This document shows positions 53,715-61,655 of a stretch of 64,000 nt of DNA, piece after piece. The stretch comes from Micromonospora sediminicola (GTDB taxonomy: Bacteria > Actinomycetota > Actinomycetes > Mycobacteriales > Micromonosporaceae). A program made the position numbers and the translations under genes. The stretch is taken from NCBI RefSeq assembly GCF_900089585.1, contig NZ_FLRH01000003.1:1998501-2062500 (forward strand), in the 5' to 3' direction. Under the pieces are notes generated by a model that was not told the DNA's origin, made no database searches, and saw only the letters and a program-made list of their open reading frames with translations. Position 1 is the first letter of the stretch, and every line of letters begins with the position of its first letter.

Positions 53715-54182
53715 ATGCCCATCGAGGTTGGCGCCGAGGCGCCGGACTTCCTGCTCAAGGACCAGAACAACCAGGAGGTCCGGCTCTCCGACCTCCGCGG
53801 TCGTAAGACCGTGCTGCTGGTCTTCTACCCGCTCGCCTTCACCGGCATCTGCCAGGGCGAGCTGTGCGAGGTGCGGGACAACCTCAACGAGTACGTGAAC
53901 GACGACGTCCAGGTGCTGACCGTCAGCGTCGACTCGGTCTACGCCCACAAGATCTGGGCCGACCGGGAGGGCTACCAGTTCCCGCTGCTGGCCGACTTCT
54001 GGCCGCACGGCGCGGTCGCCCAGGCGTACGGCGTGTTCAACGAGGTCGCCGGCATCGCCAACCGGGGCACGTTCGTCATCGACAAGGCCGGCGTGGTCCG
54101 GTTCGCCGAGATGAACATGCCCGGCGAGGCGCGCGACCAGCAGGGCTGGCGCAAGGCGCTGGCCGAGGCCGTCGCCGCCTGA
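53715..54182 (+). CDS. ahpE: AhpE-like peroxiredoxin
   Basis: A 155-aa peroxidase. The peroxidatic Cys is in FYPLAFTGICQGELCEVRD; the second Cys at +5 gives a C-x4-C arrangement which AhpE of Mycobacterium lacks, so the catalytic cycle may differ. It reduces peroxides and peroxynitrite using mycothiol-type or thioredoxin-type donors. Forty-three bases after the DUF3052 gene, likely the same operon; tRNA-Val follows. Confidence 0.92.
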   Translation: MPIEVGAEAPDFLLKDQNNQEVRLSDLRGRKTVLLVFYPLAFTGICQGELCEVRDNLNEYVNDDVQVLTVSVDSVYAHKIWADREGYQFPLLADFWPHGAVAQAYGVFNEVAGIANRGTFVIDKAGVVRFAEMNMPGEARDQQGWRKALAEAVAA

Positions 54183-54261
54183 TCCACCCCGGGCACGTCG
54201 TTCGACCGGGCCGGAGGCCGGCAGGTAAGCTTGCCGCTCCGGCCCGCCGTTCGGGCGTTCC

Positions 54262-54336
54262 GGGCGCGTAGCTCAGTGGGAGAGCACTCGCCTTACAAGC
54301 GAGGGGTCGCAGGTTCGAAACCTGCCGCGCCCACCA
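54262..54336 (+). tRNA. tRNA-Val (UAC anticodon)
   Basis: A full cloverleaf: acceptor GGGCGCG (54262-54268) pairs with CGCGCCC (54326-54332). The anticodon stem is CTCGC / GCGAG around loop CTTACAA, with anticodon TAC. The T arm is CAGGTTCGAAACCTG. CCA is encoded at 54334-54336. Reads Val codons GUA/GUG. Confidence 0.97.
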
Positions 54337-54456
54337 CACACCACCGGCGGACAGTGGCAGCAGGAGCAGTCATGAAAGCCGCCTGTCGAGGTTCCCAAGG
54401 GCCTGCCGGCGAGGCCGGGGCTCCAGCTGGTTCCGCCGGCGTCGGAGGACAACGGG

Positions 54457-55044
54457 ATGCTCTCGGACCACCAACAGCGGCTGCGGGCGAGGTTTCTCGC
54501 CGCTCCGGTCGTCGCGCCGCCCGAGCCATGGCGACACCTCGACCGGACGCGCCGGTGCATACCGGTGGGCGGGCTGCAGGGCGTCGGCTTCGGTGTCCAC
54601 CCGCAGACCGGCGTCGACCTGCTGATGGTCGTCTCGATGGACGGCTTCGGCCTGATCGACGCGACAACGGGTGCGACGATCGCCCGGGACCGTGACCCCG
54701 ACCCCGACGACGCGTCGCCGTCCGGGCCGGACCTGGCCTGTCCGGGCATCGGCGTGCTGGTGGGCGCGCGGGTACGCGTCGCCGGGTTGTTCGGCGGTGG
54801 CCTGCACGCCACGACCGGCGACGGGTGGACCGTCGTCGTGGTGGCGCCCGAGTGGCCGAACGATCGTGTCCTGCTGTCCGCTGACGGCGGTGCCTGCAAG
54901 GGCCCACCGGGCACGTCCTGGTGGCACGTCTTCCATGCCGACTACTCCGAACTGCGCGCCGCCGGCTTCTCCCCGTCCGGCCGCACCCTGGCGATCGCCA
55001 CCAGCAGCGACGTGACACTCATCGTCCGCCCCGAGTTCGCGTGA
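54457..55044 (+). CDS. Protein of unknown function next to the tRNA
   Basis: A 195-aa protein with a good GGAGGACAACGGG site. Beta-rich blocks (GVGFGVHPQTGVDLLMVVSM, then GFGLIDATTG) and a Cys/Trp-containing end (GGACKGPPGTSWWHVFHADY) are visible. No family is recognised. Codon bias is a bit weaker than in neighbours, with more C/A-ending rare codons, in line with an accessory gene. Its only neighbour of note is tRNA-Val. Confidence 0.6.
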   Translation: MLSDHQQRLRARFLAAPVVAPPEPWRHLDRTRRCIPVGGLQGVGFGVHPQTGVDLLMVVSMDGFGLIDATTGATIARDRDPDPDDASPSGPDLACPGIGVLVGARVRVAGLFGGGLHATTGDGWTVVVVAPEWPNDRVLLSADGGACKGPPGTSWWHVFHADYSELRAAGFSPSGRTLAIATSSDVTLIVRPEFA

Positions 55045-55089
55045 CGGCTCGGGACGTGGGTGACACGTGAGGCGACGTGGTCGCGGCGT

Positions 55090-55275
55090 TCACAGGCGTC
55101 CGCGTTCCCGAACTGCGGCCTCTATGCGCAGCAGCAGCCCGCTGACCAGCGTGACGGCGGCCACGAAGCGCCACTCGGGGAAGCCGCGGTCAGCGAGCAA
55201 CACGAGCCAGCAGGCACCCACCACCGCCGCGATCGTCCCGACGATGCCGATGCCCCGACTTGATCTCGTATCCAC
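55090..55275 (-). CDS. Small two-helix membrane protein
   Basis: A 61-aa frame: a first helix IGIVGTIAAVVGACWLVLLAD and a second FVAAVTLVSGLLLRIEAAV. The GTG start at 55275 follows TAGAGT plus six bases, a leaderless layout, which supports it. Function unknown; conserved family not recognised. Confidence 0.5.
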   Translation of the reverse strand: MDTRSSRGIGIVGTIAAVVGACWLVLLADRGFPEWRFVAAVTLVSGLLLRIEAAVRERGRL

Positions 55276-55362
55276 AGCGGCACTCTACGACCGGCGGCAA
55301 TGGTGACGGCAGTTCGAGGAGGGCTTGACCTCAAGCGTGGTTGAGCGACGAGCGTCGTCGTC

Positions 55363-55560
55363 ATGCGCCGACTCATCCATGTGATCCGGGACGTTCTGGC
55401 AGTACGCGGTAGGACGGAGTGGAACCGCACCGCACGTGTCGCGGCGGCGGCCGATCCGTCCGTGCCCCCACTGGCCCGTCTCCTTCTGCTCGCCCCGGAG
55501 TTGTCCGGGCAGGCTGCCGGCGAGCCCGGGCGGCGCGGACGGGCGGACGAGGGCCGATGA
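55363..55560 (+). CDS. Possible small protein, function unknown
   Basis: A 65-aa frame: MRRLIHVIRDVLAVRGRTEW then a hydrophobic LARLLLLAPEL stretch and a polar end. No ribosome site is clear. Weak codon bias. It might be a remnant of a larger gene. Confidence 0.3.
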   Translation: MRRLIHVIRDVLAVRGRTEWNRTARVAAAADPSVPPLARLLLLAPELSGQAAGEPGRRGRADEGR

Positions 55561-55572
55561 CCGCATCAGCCC

Positions 55573-55779
55573 TTACGAGAGCCGTCGGGTCGCCCCGACG
55601 GGCGGCGTGGTTCGGCCCCGCACGTCCCACGGACCGCCCTCCGGGAACGCGGCGAGCGTGAGCCGGGCGACCGAAGCGGTGTGCAGCCGGAAGCCGATCG
55701 CGATCGTCGTCGCCAGGATCCCGAGCGGGACGGGCACCGCCGGCCACCACCGCGACGCGAACAGCACCACCGGCTCCAC
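55573..55779 (-). CDS. Possible small membrane protein
   Basis: A 68-aa frame from a GTG with GGAGGGGAGGGGG just upstream. One membrane helix (WWPAVPVPLGILATTIAIGFRLH) is followed by a polar tail. No family recognised. Longer frames upstream in the same phase lack a ribosome site. Confidence 0.4.
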   Translation of the reverse strand: MEPVVLFASRWWPAVPVPLGILATTIAIGFRLHTASVARLTLAAFPEGGPWDVRGRTTPPVGATRRLS

Positions 55780-55864
55780 GCCGGCCCCCTCCCCTCCGCC
55801 ATCCGACGGTGGTGCCCGCATCGGTCGCGATCGACACCTGCGGCGGCGGCCCGGAGCCATATGC

Positions 55865-55915
55865 CCGGACAGCGATATGACTGCTGGTCATATTCATGAC
55901 TCAGCGGTATACCGA
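55865..55915. repeat. Decayed copy of the TGAGTCATA inverted repeat
   Basis: The right arm TCATGACTCAGCGGTATACC is shared with the perfect hairpin at 38530-38585. The left arm is AGCGATATGACTGCTGGTCATA, where one A is deleted and several bases changed. It lies upstream of the VOC gene in AT-rich DNA. Confidence 0.65.
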
Positions 55916-55954
55916 CCACAACACCATGCTCCTCCGGGCTGGCACAATCGCGGG

Positions 55955-56290
55955 ATGACCGAGCGACTGGCGCCGATCCTGCGGGTCCGCGACGCCGACG
56001 CCGCCGCGACCTGGTACGCCCGTCTCGGCTTCGCCCGCCTGTGGGAGCACCGGTTCGCGCCCGACCTGCCGCGCTATGCCAGCATCGGCCGGCCGGGCAT
56101 GGAGATCCACCTGTCCGAGCACGCCGGGGACGCCCGGCCCGGGACGCTGCTCTACCTCTATGTGGACGACGTGGACGCGGCGGCGGCGGCCTGCGGCGGG
56201 GTCGAGGTGCGGAGCCAGGACTGGGGGCGGGACTTCGAGGTCACCGACCCGGACGGCAACCGCATCCGGGTCGGGACCGTGCCGTCCTGA
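55955..56290 (+). CDS. VOC-family (glyoxalase/bleomycin-resistance-like) protein
   Basis: A 111-aa protein with the beta-alpha-beta-beta-beta pattern: APILRVRDADAAATWYARLGF, then LYLYVDDVDAAAAA and ending FEVTDPDGNRIRVGT. Family members bind a metal and act as glyoxalases, dioxygenases or antibiotic binders. ATG at 55955 follows CACAAT plus six bases (leaderless layout). It is next to a trehalase-like gene but unrelated in function as far as seen. Confidence 0.85.
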   Translation: MTERLAPILRVRDADAAATWYARLGFARLWEHRFAPDLPRYASIGRPGMEIHLSEHAGDARPGTLLYLYVDDVDAAAAACGGVEVRSQDWGRDFEVTDPDGNRIRVGTVPS

Positions 56291-56296
56291 GTGACC

Positions 56297-58144
56297 TCAC
56301 TGGCGTCGGCGGGCGTCGGCCTCGACGTCGAGCAGGTCGTTCAGCGCCAGCGCGGAGTTGATCAGGGAGAGGTGGCTGAACGCCTGCGGGTAGTTGCCGA
56401 TCTGCTCACCGGTCGCGGCGATCTCCTCGGCGTACAGGCCGAGGTGGTTGCTGAAGGTGAACATCTTCTCGAAGGTGAGCCGGGCGTCGTCCAGGCGGCC
56501 GGTGCGGGCCAGCGCCTCGACGTACCAGAAGGTGCACATGTTGAACGTGCCCTCGTGGCCGGGGAGGCCGTCGGGGGAGTGCACCGGGTCGTAGCGGTGG
56601 ACCAGGCTGTCGGAGACCAGGTCCCGCTCGATGGACGCCAGTGTGGACTGCCACAGCGGGTCGCTGGGCGTGACGAAGCCGACCGCCGGCATGGCCAGCA
56701 GCGCGGCGTCCAGCACGTTCTCGTCGTACGCCTGCACGAAGCTGCCGCGTTCCCGGTGGTAGCCGCGGGCCATGACCTGGTTGTAGATCCGGTTGCGCTG
56801 TTCGACCCAGCAGGACATGTCGCCGGGGCGGCCGGTGCGGGTGGCCAGCCGGATCGCCCGGTCCAGCGCCACCCAGGACATCACCCGTCCGAACGTGTAG
56901 TTGCGGGGGTGGTGGCGGCTCTCCCAGATGCCGGCGTCAGGCTGGTCCCAGTTGTGGCACAGCCAGTCGACGAGCCGGACGGTGCTCTTCCACACCTGGT
57001 GCGACACCCGGATGCCCTGCTCGTCGGCGAGGTGCATGGCGTAGAGCGCCTCGCCGTGGATGTCCAGCTGAAGCTGGTCGGCGGCGCCGTTGCCGATCCG
57101 CACCGGCCGGGAGCCGCGGTAGCCCTCCAGGTGCTCGAGCACCTCCTCGTGCAGGTCGGAGGAGCCGTCCACCCGATACATGATCTTCAGCGGGTCCTGG
57201 TGGTCGCCGGCCTCGCGGATGCGCTCGTCCAGCCAGTCCATGTACCGGCTGACCTCCTCGGTGAAACCGAGGCCGAGCAGCGCGTGCACCGAGAACGACG
57301 TGTCGCGTACCCAGGTGTAGCGGTAGTCCCAGTTGCGGGTGCCGCCGACCAGCTCCGGCAGCGCGGCGGTGGGCGCGGCGATCATCGCGCCCGTGGGCGC
57401 GTACGTCATGAGCTTCAGCGTGATGGCCGAGCGCTCGACCATCTCCCGCCAGCGGCCGGTGTAGCGGGAACGCTCGACCCAGCGCCGCCAGTAGTCCCGG
57501 GTCCACTCGAACATGCCCTGGACCTCTTCGGGCGGGATGATGCGCGGTTCGATGCCGCCCGTCTCCAGCACCACCCCACCGGTGTCACCCTCGTTCAACG
57601 TGCCGTACGCGACCAGGTCGCCGTCGTCGAGGTGCACGTCGCCGGTCTGCGAGATGAGCCGCCGCACCGGGTCGACCGGGTGGAAGGTGAGCGACTCCGT
57701 GCGGCCGCGGAAGACGTAGCCGTTGCGGTGCCGCTCCAGCTGGTGCTTCTCCCGCGCGTAGTCGAACCGGGGCCGGCACTCCACCCTGAACCGCATGCTG
57801 CCCCGCACCATGTTGACGATGCGGACCAGGCGGTGCGAGTCGGTGGCCCGCTCGCCGGTGACCGGCATGAAGTCCATCACCTCGGCGACGCCGTCGGCGC
57901 TGATGAAGCGGGTGATCAGGATCGGCGTGCCGGGGAGGTAGAGCTGCTTGGTCACGTACCGGACCTCGTGCGGGGCGATCCGGAAGTAGCCGCCCTTCTC
58001 CTTGTCCAGCAGCGCGGCGAAGATGCTCGGCGAGTCGAAGCGCGGCGCGCAGAACCAGTCGATGGTCCCGTCACAGGTCACCAGCGCGGCGGTCTGCAGG
58101 TCCCCGATGAGCCCGTGATCCTCGATCGCCGGATAGCTCTCCAC
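56297..58144 (-). CDS. GH15 trehalase/glucoamylase-like hydrolase
   Basis: A 615-aa family 15 protein. Key blocks are WDYRYTWVRDTSFSVHALL, then DAGIWESRHHPRNYTFGRVM, and the late HEGTFNMCTFWYVEALARTG. The acid/base Glu pair is in DAGIWE and near the C-terminus. Length and order match mycobacterial TreH (established homologue), so it probably cleaves trehalose in the cytoplasm. No signal peptide. Convergent with the VOC gene. Confidence 0.9.
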   Translation of the reverse strand: MESYPAIEDHGLIGDLQTAALVTCDGTIDWFCAPRFDSPSIFAALLDKEKGGYFRIAPHEVRYVTKQLYLPGTPILITRFISADGVAEVMDFMPVTGERATDSHRLVRIVNMVRGSMRFRVECRPRFDYAREKHQLERHRNGYVFRGRTESLTFHPVDPVRRLISQTGDVHLDDGDLVAYGTLNEGDTGGVVLETGGIEPRIIPPEEVQGMFEWTRDYWRRWVERSRYTGRWREMVERSAITLKLMTYAPTGAMIAAPTAALPELVGGTRNWDYRYTWVRDTSFSVHALLGLGFTEEVSRYMDWLDERIREAGDHQDPLKIMYRVDGSSDLHEEVLEHLEGYRGSRPVRIGNGAADQLQLDIHGEALYAMHLADEQGIRVSHQVWKSTVRLVDWLCHNWDQPDAGIWESRHHPRNYTFGRVMSWVALDRAIRLATRTGRPGDMSCWVEQRNRIYNQVMARGYHRERGSFVQAYDENVLDAALLAMPAVGFVTPSDPLWQSTLASIERDLVSDSLVHRYDPVHSPDGLPGHEGTFNMCTFWYVEALARTGRLDDARLTFEKMFTFSNHLGLYAEEIAATGEQIGNYPQAFSHLSLINSALALNDLLDVEADARRRQ

Positions 58145-58202
58145 GTCGCCCCCCGGTCTCGACTGCCTCCTGCGCCTTCAACCTAGGGGAAGAATTGTCG
58201 GG

Positions 58203-59189
58203 TTAGGCGGGATTCGCGGGGAGCCCACCCGCTCGCGCGCGCCGGTACGCCTCGACGGCCCGGCGGGTCTCCTCGGCCACCAGGTCCGCGTTGATCATCG
58301 CGGCGGTCCAGGCGCCGGCCGCGGCGGCGGCGCCGACCTGCGCGGACAGGTCGGTCACGTTGCCCGCGACCCACACCCCGGGAACCTCGGTACGCCCCGT
58401 CGGGTCGGCCGGCACGTGCTCGCCCGCCCCGCTCGCGTGCGGCGCCGGCCGCAGGCCCAACCCGGTCAGGAACCCGGCCCGCGCCACCATCCGGGGCGCG
58501 ACGGTCAGCACCTCGCGGGCGACCGTACGGCCGTCGCGCAGGCGTACCCCGGTCAGGTGGTCCCCGGCGACCTCGACGGCCGCGACCTCGCCCTCGACCA
58601 CCGGCACGCCGCGCGCGGCGAGCTGCTCCGCCTGCTCGTCGGTGAGCTGCGGCGCGCTGTGGCGGAGATAGACCACGTCGTCGCTCCACTGCCGGAACAG
58701 CAGCGCCTGGTGCACCGACAGCGGGCCGCTGCCCAGCACCCCGATCGCGCGGTCGCGCACCTCCCAGCCGTGGCAGTAGGGGCAGTGCACCACGTCCCGG
58801 CCCCAGCGCTCACGCAGGCCCGGCACCTCCGGCAGTTCGTCCACCAGGCCGGTGGTGACCAGCAGGTGGGCGGCGCGCACCCGGCGGCCGTCGGCCAGCG
58901 TCACGTCGAACCCGTCGTCGTCGCGGGACACCGCTTCGACCTCGCCGGTGAGCAGGTCCCCGCCGTAGCCGCGCACCTCGTCCCGGCCGCGTGCCAGCAG
59001 CTCGGCCGGCGGCATGCCGTCGCGGGCCAGCAGGGCGTGCACCCCGTCGGCCGGGGCGTTGCGCGGGCTGCCCGCGTCGACCACCAGCACCGACCGTCGG
59101 GCCCGGGCGAGCATCAGCGCGCCGCTCAGGCCGGCCGCGCCGCCGCCGATCACCAGTACCTCGTAGCCGTCCGTCCGTACCTCGGTCAT
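58203..59189 (-). CDS. Thioredoxin-reductase-like flavoprotein
   Basis: A 328-aa FAD/NAD(P) disulfide reductase. The FAD fold is VLVIGGGAAGLSGALMLARA, the redox pair CPYC is in VVHCPYCHGWEV, and the NADPH fold is IGVLGSGPLSVHQALLF. It resembles bacterial thioredoxin reductase but with a shorter substrate loop. The ATG has CGGAGG upstream. Divergent from an XRE-cupin regulator with a dyad between the genes. Confidence 0.9.
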   Translation of the reverse strand: MTEVRTDGYEVLVIGGGAAGLSGALMLARARRSVLVVDAGSPRNAPADGVHALLARDGMPPAELLARGRDEVRGYGGDLLTGEVEAVSRDDDGFDVTLADGRRVRAAHLLVTTGLVDELPEVPGLRERWGRDVVHCPYCHGWEVRDRAIGVLGSGPLSVHQALLFRQWSDDVVYLRHSAPQLTDEQAEQLAARGVPVVEGEVAAVEVAGDHLTGVRLRDGRTVAREVLTVAPRMVARAGFLTGLGLRPAPHASGAGEHVPADPTGRTEVPGVWVAGNVTDLSAQVGAAAAAGAWTAAMINADLVAEETRRAVEAYRRARAGGLPANPA

Positions 59190-59225
59190 GTCGACCACCT
59201 CCGCGACCAGCCTGCGGCCGGCACC

Positions 59226-59262
59226 GGCAAATCTGCAAACTCCGTTGCCGATCTGGCAAACT
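59226..59262. promoter_or_regulatory. Shared operator between the flavoprotein and XRE-cupin genes
   Basis: The dyad TTGCC-GATCT-GGCAA (59245-59259) and the related GGCAAATCTGCAAAC (59226-59240) form direct and inverted GGCAA/TTGCC blocks. The XRE start (59269) is preceded by CAAACT at 59257-59262, a -10-like box. Probable autoregulation and control of the divergent gene. Confidence 0.6.
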
Positions 59263-59268
59263 GGCGGA

Positions 59269-59853
59269 ATGGACGACGACCTCAACGGCGCGCTCGACGC
59301 GGTCGGCCCCCGGTTGCGCGCGTTGCGCCGCGAGCGGGAGACCACGCTCGCCGACCTCTCCGCCGCCACCGGCATCTCGGTGAGCACCCTGTCCCGGCTG
59401 GAGTCCGGTGGACGCCGGCCCACACTGGAGCTGCTGCTCCCGCTCGCCCGGGCGCACGGCGTCACCCTCGACGAGCTGGTCGACGCGCCGCCCACCGGCG
59501 ACCCGCGCATCCACCTGCGGCCGGTCGCCGCGTTCGGGATGACCATGCTGCCGCTCACCCGCCGGCCCGGCGGCATCCAGGCGTACAAGCTGATCATCCC
59601 GGCCGGCGGCCGGGCCGTGCCCGAGCCGAAGACCCACGAGGGGTACGAGTGGGTCTACGTCCTCAACGGGCGGCTGCGCCTGGTGCTCGGCGAGCACGAC
59701 CTGGTGCTCGAACCGGGTGAGGCGGCCGAGTTCGACACCCGGGTGCCGCACTGGTTCGGTCGCGCCGACGCCGAGGGCGTGGAGTTCCTCAGCCTCTTCG
59801 GCAGCCAGGGCGAGCGCGCCCACCTGCGCGCCCGTCCCCGTACCCGCGAGTGA
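59269..59853 (+). CDS. XRE-family regulator with cupin domain
   Basis: A 194-aa protein. N-terminal XRE helix-turn-helix: LRALRRERETTLADLSAATG and then ISVSTLSRLESG. C-terminal cupin: KLIIPAGGRAVPEPKTHEGY, EWVYVLNGRLRLVLGEHD and EPGEAAEFDTRVPHWFG, with His-rich metal ligands. It probably senses a small molecule and represses the divergent flavoprotein gene and itself. ATG at 59269, leaderless layout. Confidence 0.9.
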   Translation: MDDDLNGALDAVGPRLRALRRERETTLADLSAATGISVSTLSRLESGGRRPTLELLLPLARAHGVTLDELVDAPPTGDPRIHLRPVAAFGMTMLPLTRRPGGIQAYKLIIPAGGRAVPEPKTHEGYEWVYVLNGRLRLVLGEHDLVLEPGEAAEFDTRVPHWFGRADAEGVEFLSLFGSQGERAHLRARPRTRE

Positions 59854-59905
59854 TCCTGCCCACGCCGCGCGCTCAGCAGCAGGTCGGCCGGGGTTACCCG
59901 GCGGT

Positions 59906-60082
59906 TAGGGTGGCGGCGCGAAGTCGCTCCCGGGACCCGGGACGCGGCTTCGTAGTGCTTCACGGCGTCCGTGGAGCCCAGCCGTCCCGACGTTCTCCGG
60001 GCCAACCGCACCGGGACGGCTGCACCCCCACCGCCCGTCCGGCACGACCGGCGGGCCAACCCGGAACGGAGCAAGCCACGCC
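59906..60082 (+). promoter_or_regulatory. Structured leader of the NCS2 permease gene
   Basis: A promoter-like TAGGGT at 59906-59911 precedes about 165 untranslated bases. Three stems are visible: GCGAAGTCGC pairing with GCGGCTTCGT, CTTCACGG/CCGTGGAG, and AGCCGTCCCG (59980-59989) with CGGGACGGCT (60012-60021). A purine or other ligand riboswitch, or a transcription attenuator, is possible; no named class was matched. Confidence 0.5.
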
Positions 60083-61573
60083 ATGAGCGTGACGACGCAG
60101 GATCATGCTGCCCCGGTGGAGCCGACCGAACCCGCCCCGCGGGGTCGCCTCGACCGATACTTCGAGATCACCCACCGCGGCTCGACCGTGCGGCGCGAGG
60201 TGCTCGCCGGGCTCACGACGTTCGCCACGATGGCGTACATCGTGGTGCTCAACCCCCTGATCATCGGCACCGCGCCGGACGCCGACGGCAACCTGCTCGG
60301 CATCGCCCCGGTCGCCGGCGTCACCGCCCTGGTGGCCGCCGTCATGACGATCATGATGGGCGTCGTCGGCCGGGTGCCGTTCGCCGTCGCCACCGGCCTC
60401 GGGCTGAACGCGTTCGTGGCGTACGCGGTGGCCTCGCAGATGTCCTGGGCCGAGGCCATGGGCCTGGTGGTCGTCGAGGGCCTGATCATCACCGTGCTGG
60501 TGCTCACCGGCTTCCGCAAGGCCGTCTTCCGGGCCATCCCGGCTGAGCTGAAGGCCGCCATCGCCGCCGGCATCGGCCTGTTCATCGCCATGATCGGATT
60601 CGTCGACGGCGGCCTGGTCCGACGCGTGCCGGACGCGGCCGGCACCACGGTTCCGGTGCAGCTCGGCGGCGACGGCACGCTGCGCGGCTGGACCACCGTG
60701 GTCTTCGTGGTCGGCCTGCTGGTCACCGGCATCCTGGTCGCCCGCAGGGTCAAGGCCGGCGTGCTGGTCGGCATCGTGGTCACCACGGTGGTCGCGGTGA
60801 TCGTGAACGCGCTGGCCAAGCCGGGGCCGGCGTTCGTCGACGGCAAGCCCAACCCGGAGGGCTGGCGGCTCAACGTGCCGACCCTGCCCGACCCGCTGAT
60901 CCAGAAGCCCGACCTGCACCTGCTCGGCAACGTCTCGTTCGACGCGTTCGCCAACGTCGGCCTGATGACCGCGCTGCTGCTGGTCTTCACGCTGGTGCTG
61001 GCCGACTTCTTCGACGTCATGGGCACCACGGTCGGGCTCGCCAAGCAGGCGAACCTCGCCACCGAGGACGGCACCGACATGCCCCGCCTGGGCAAGGTGC
61101 TCTTCGTCGACGGGGTCGCCGCGGTCGCCGGTGGCGCCGGCAGCGCGTCGTCGGCCACCACGTACGTGGAGTCGTCCTCCGGCATCGCCGACGGCGGCCG
61201 GACCGGCCTGACCAGCGTGGTCACCGGCGTGCTCTTCCTCGGCGCGCTGCTGCTCACCCCGCTGGTGTCGCTGGTGCCCAGCGAGGCGGCCGGGCCGGCG
61301 CTGGTGGTGGTCGGCGCGCTGATGATCCGCCAGGTCAAGGACATCGACTTCACCGACCTCGGGGTCGCCGTGCCGGCGTTCCTCACCATGACGCTGATGC
61401 CGTTCACCTATTCGATCACCAACGGCATCGGCGCCGGCTTCGTCAGCTGGGTGGCGATCCGGGTGGCGCAGGGCAAGGCCCGCCAGATCCACCCGCTGCT
61501 CTGGGCGGTCGCCGTGGCGTTCGTGATCTACTTCGGCATCAACCTGGTCAAGGCCGTCACCGGCGTCGGCTGA
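60083..61573 (+). CDS. NCS2-family nucleobase permease (hypoxanthine/guanine type)
   Basis: A 496-aa permease with about 12-14 helices. The N-terminal EVLAGLTTFATMAYIVVLNP and the SSATTYVESSSGIADGGRTG block mark the AzgA/PbuG-type purine permeases. It imports hypoxanthine, guanine or adenine. The start ATG follows GGAGCAAG. The 3' end is closed by a strong terminator. It sits behind a structured leader, suggesting RNA-based control. Confidence 0.92.
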   Translation: MSVTTQDHAAPVEPTEPAPRGRLDRYFEITHRGSTVRREVLAGLTTFATMAYIVVLNPLIIGTAPDADGNLLGIAPVAGVTALVAAVMTIMMGVVGRVPFAVATGLGLNAFVAYAVASQMSWAEAMGLVVVEGLIITVLVLTGFRKAVFRAIPAELKAAIAAGIGLFIAMIGFVDGGLVRRVPDAAGTTVPVQLGGDGTLRGWTTVVFVVGLLVTGILVARRVKAGVLVGIVVTTVVAVIVNALAKPGPAFVDGKPNPEGWRLNVPTLPDPLIQKPDLHLLGNVSFDAFANVGLMTALLLVFTLVLADFFDVMGTTVGLAKQANLATEDGTDMPRLGKVLFVDGVAAVAGGAGSASSATTYVESSSGIADGGRTGLTSVVTGVLFLGALLLTPLVSLVPSEAAGPALVVVGALMIRQVKDIDFTDLGVAVPAFLTMTLMPFTYSITNGIGAGFVSWVAIRVAQGKARQIHPLLWAVAVAFVIYFGINLVKAVTGVG

Positions 61574-61583
61574 CCGCGCCGTC

Positions 61584-61623
61584 GGGTGCGTTTCCGGTCG
61601 TCCCGGCGACCGCAAACGCACCC
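61584..61623 (+). terminator. Extended hairpin terminator
   Basis: Perfect outer arms GGGTGCGTTT (61584-61593) and AAACGCACCC (61614-61623) with an inner GGTCG/CGACC stem. It lies 11 bases after the permease stop and upstream of the hydrolase start. Confidence 0.85.
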
Positions 61624-61655
61624 GGAGCGCGCCCCCGCGGCGGCACGATCAGCCG

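Noticed and set aside
54293-55018. Minus-strand frame covering the tRNA and the orphan gene
   Set aside because: Arg/Pro-rich shadow that reads through tRNA-Val.
54262-56290. tRNA-Val integrated genomic island
   Set aside because: No integrase, no repeated tRNA 3' end downstream, only small orphan genes; evidence too weak.
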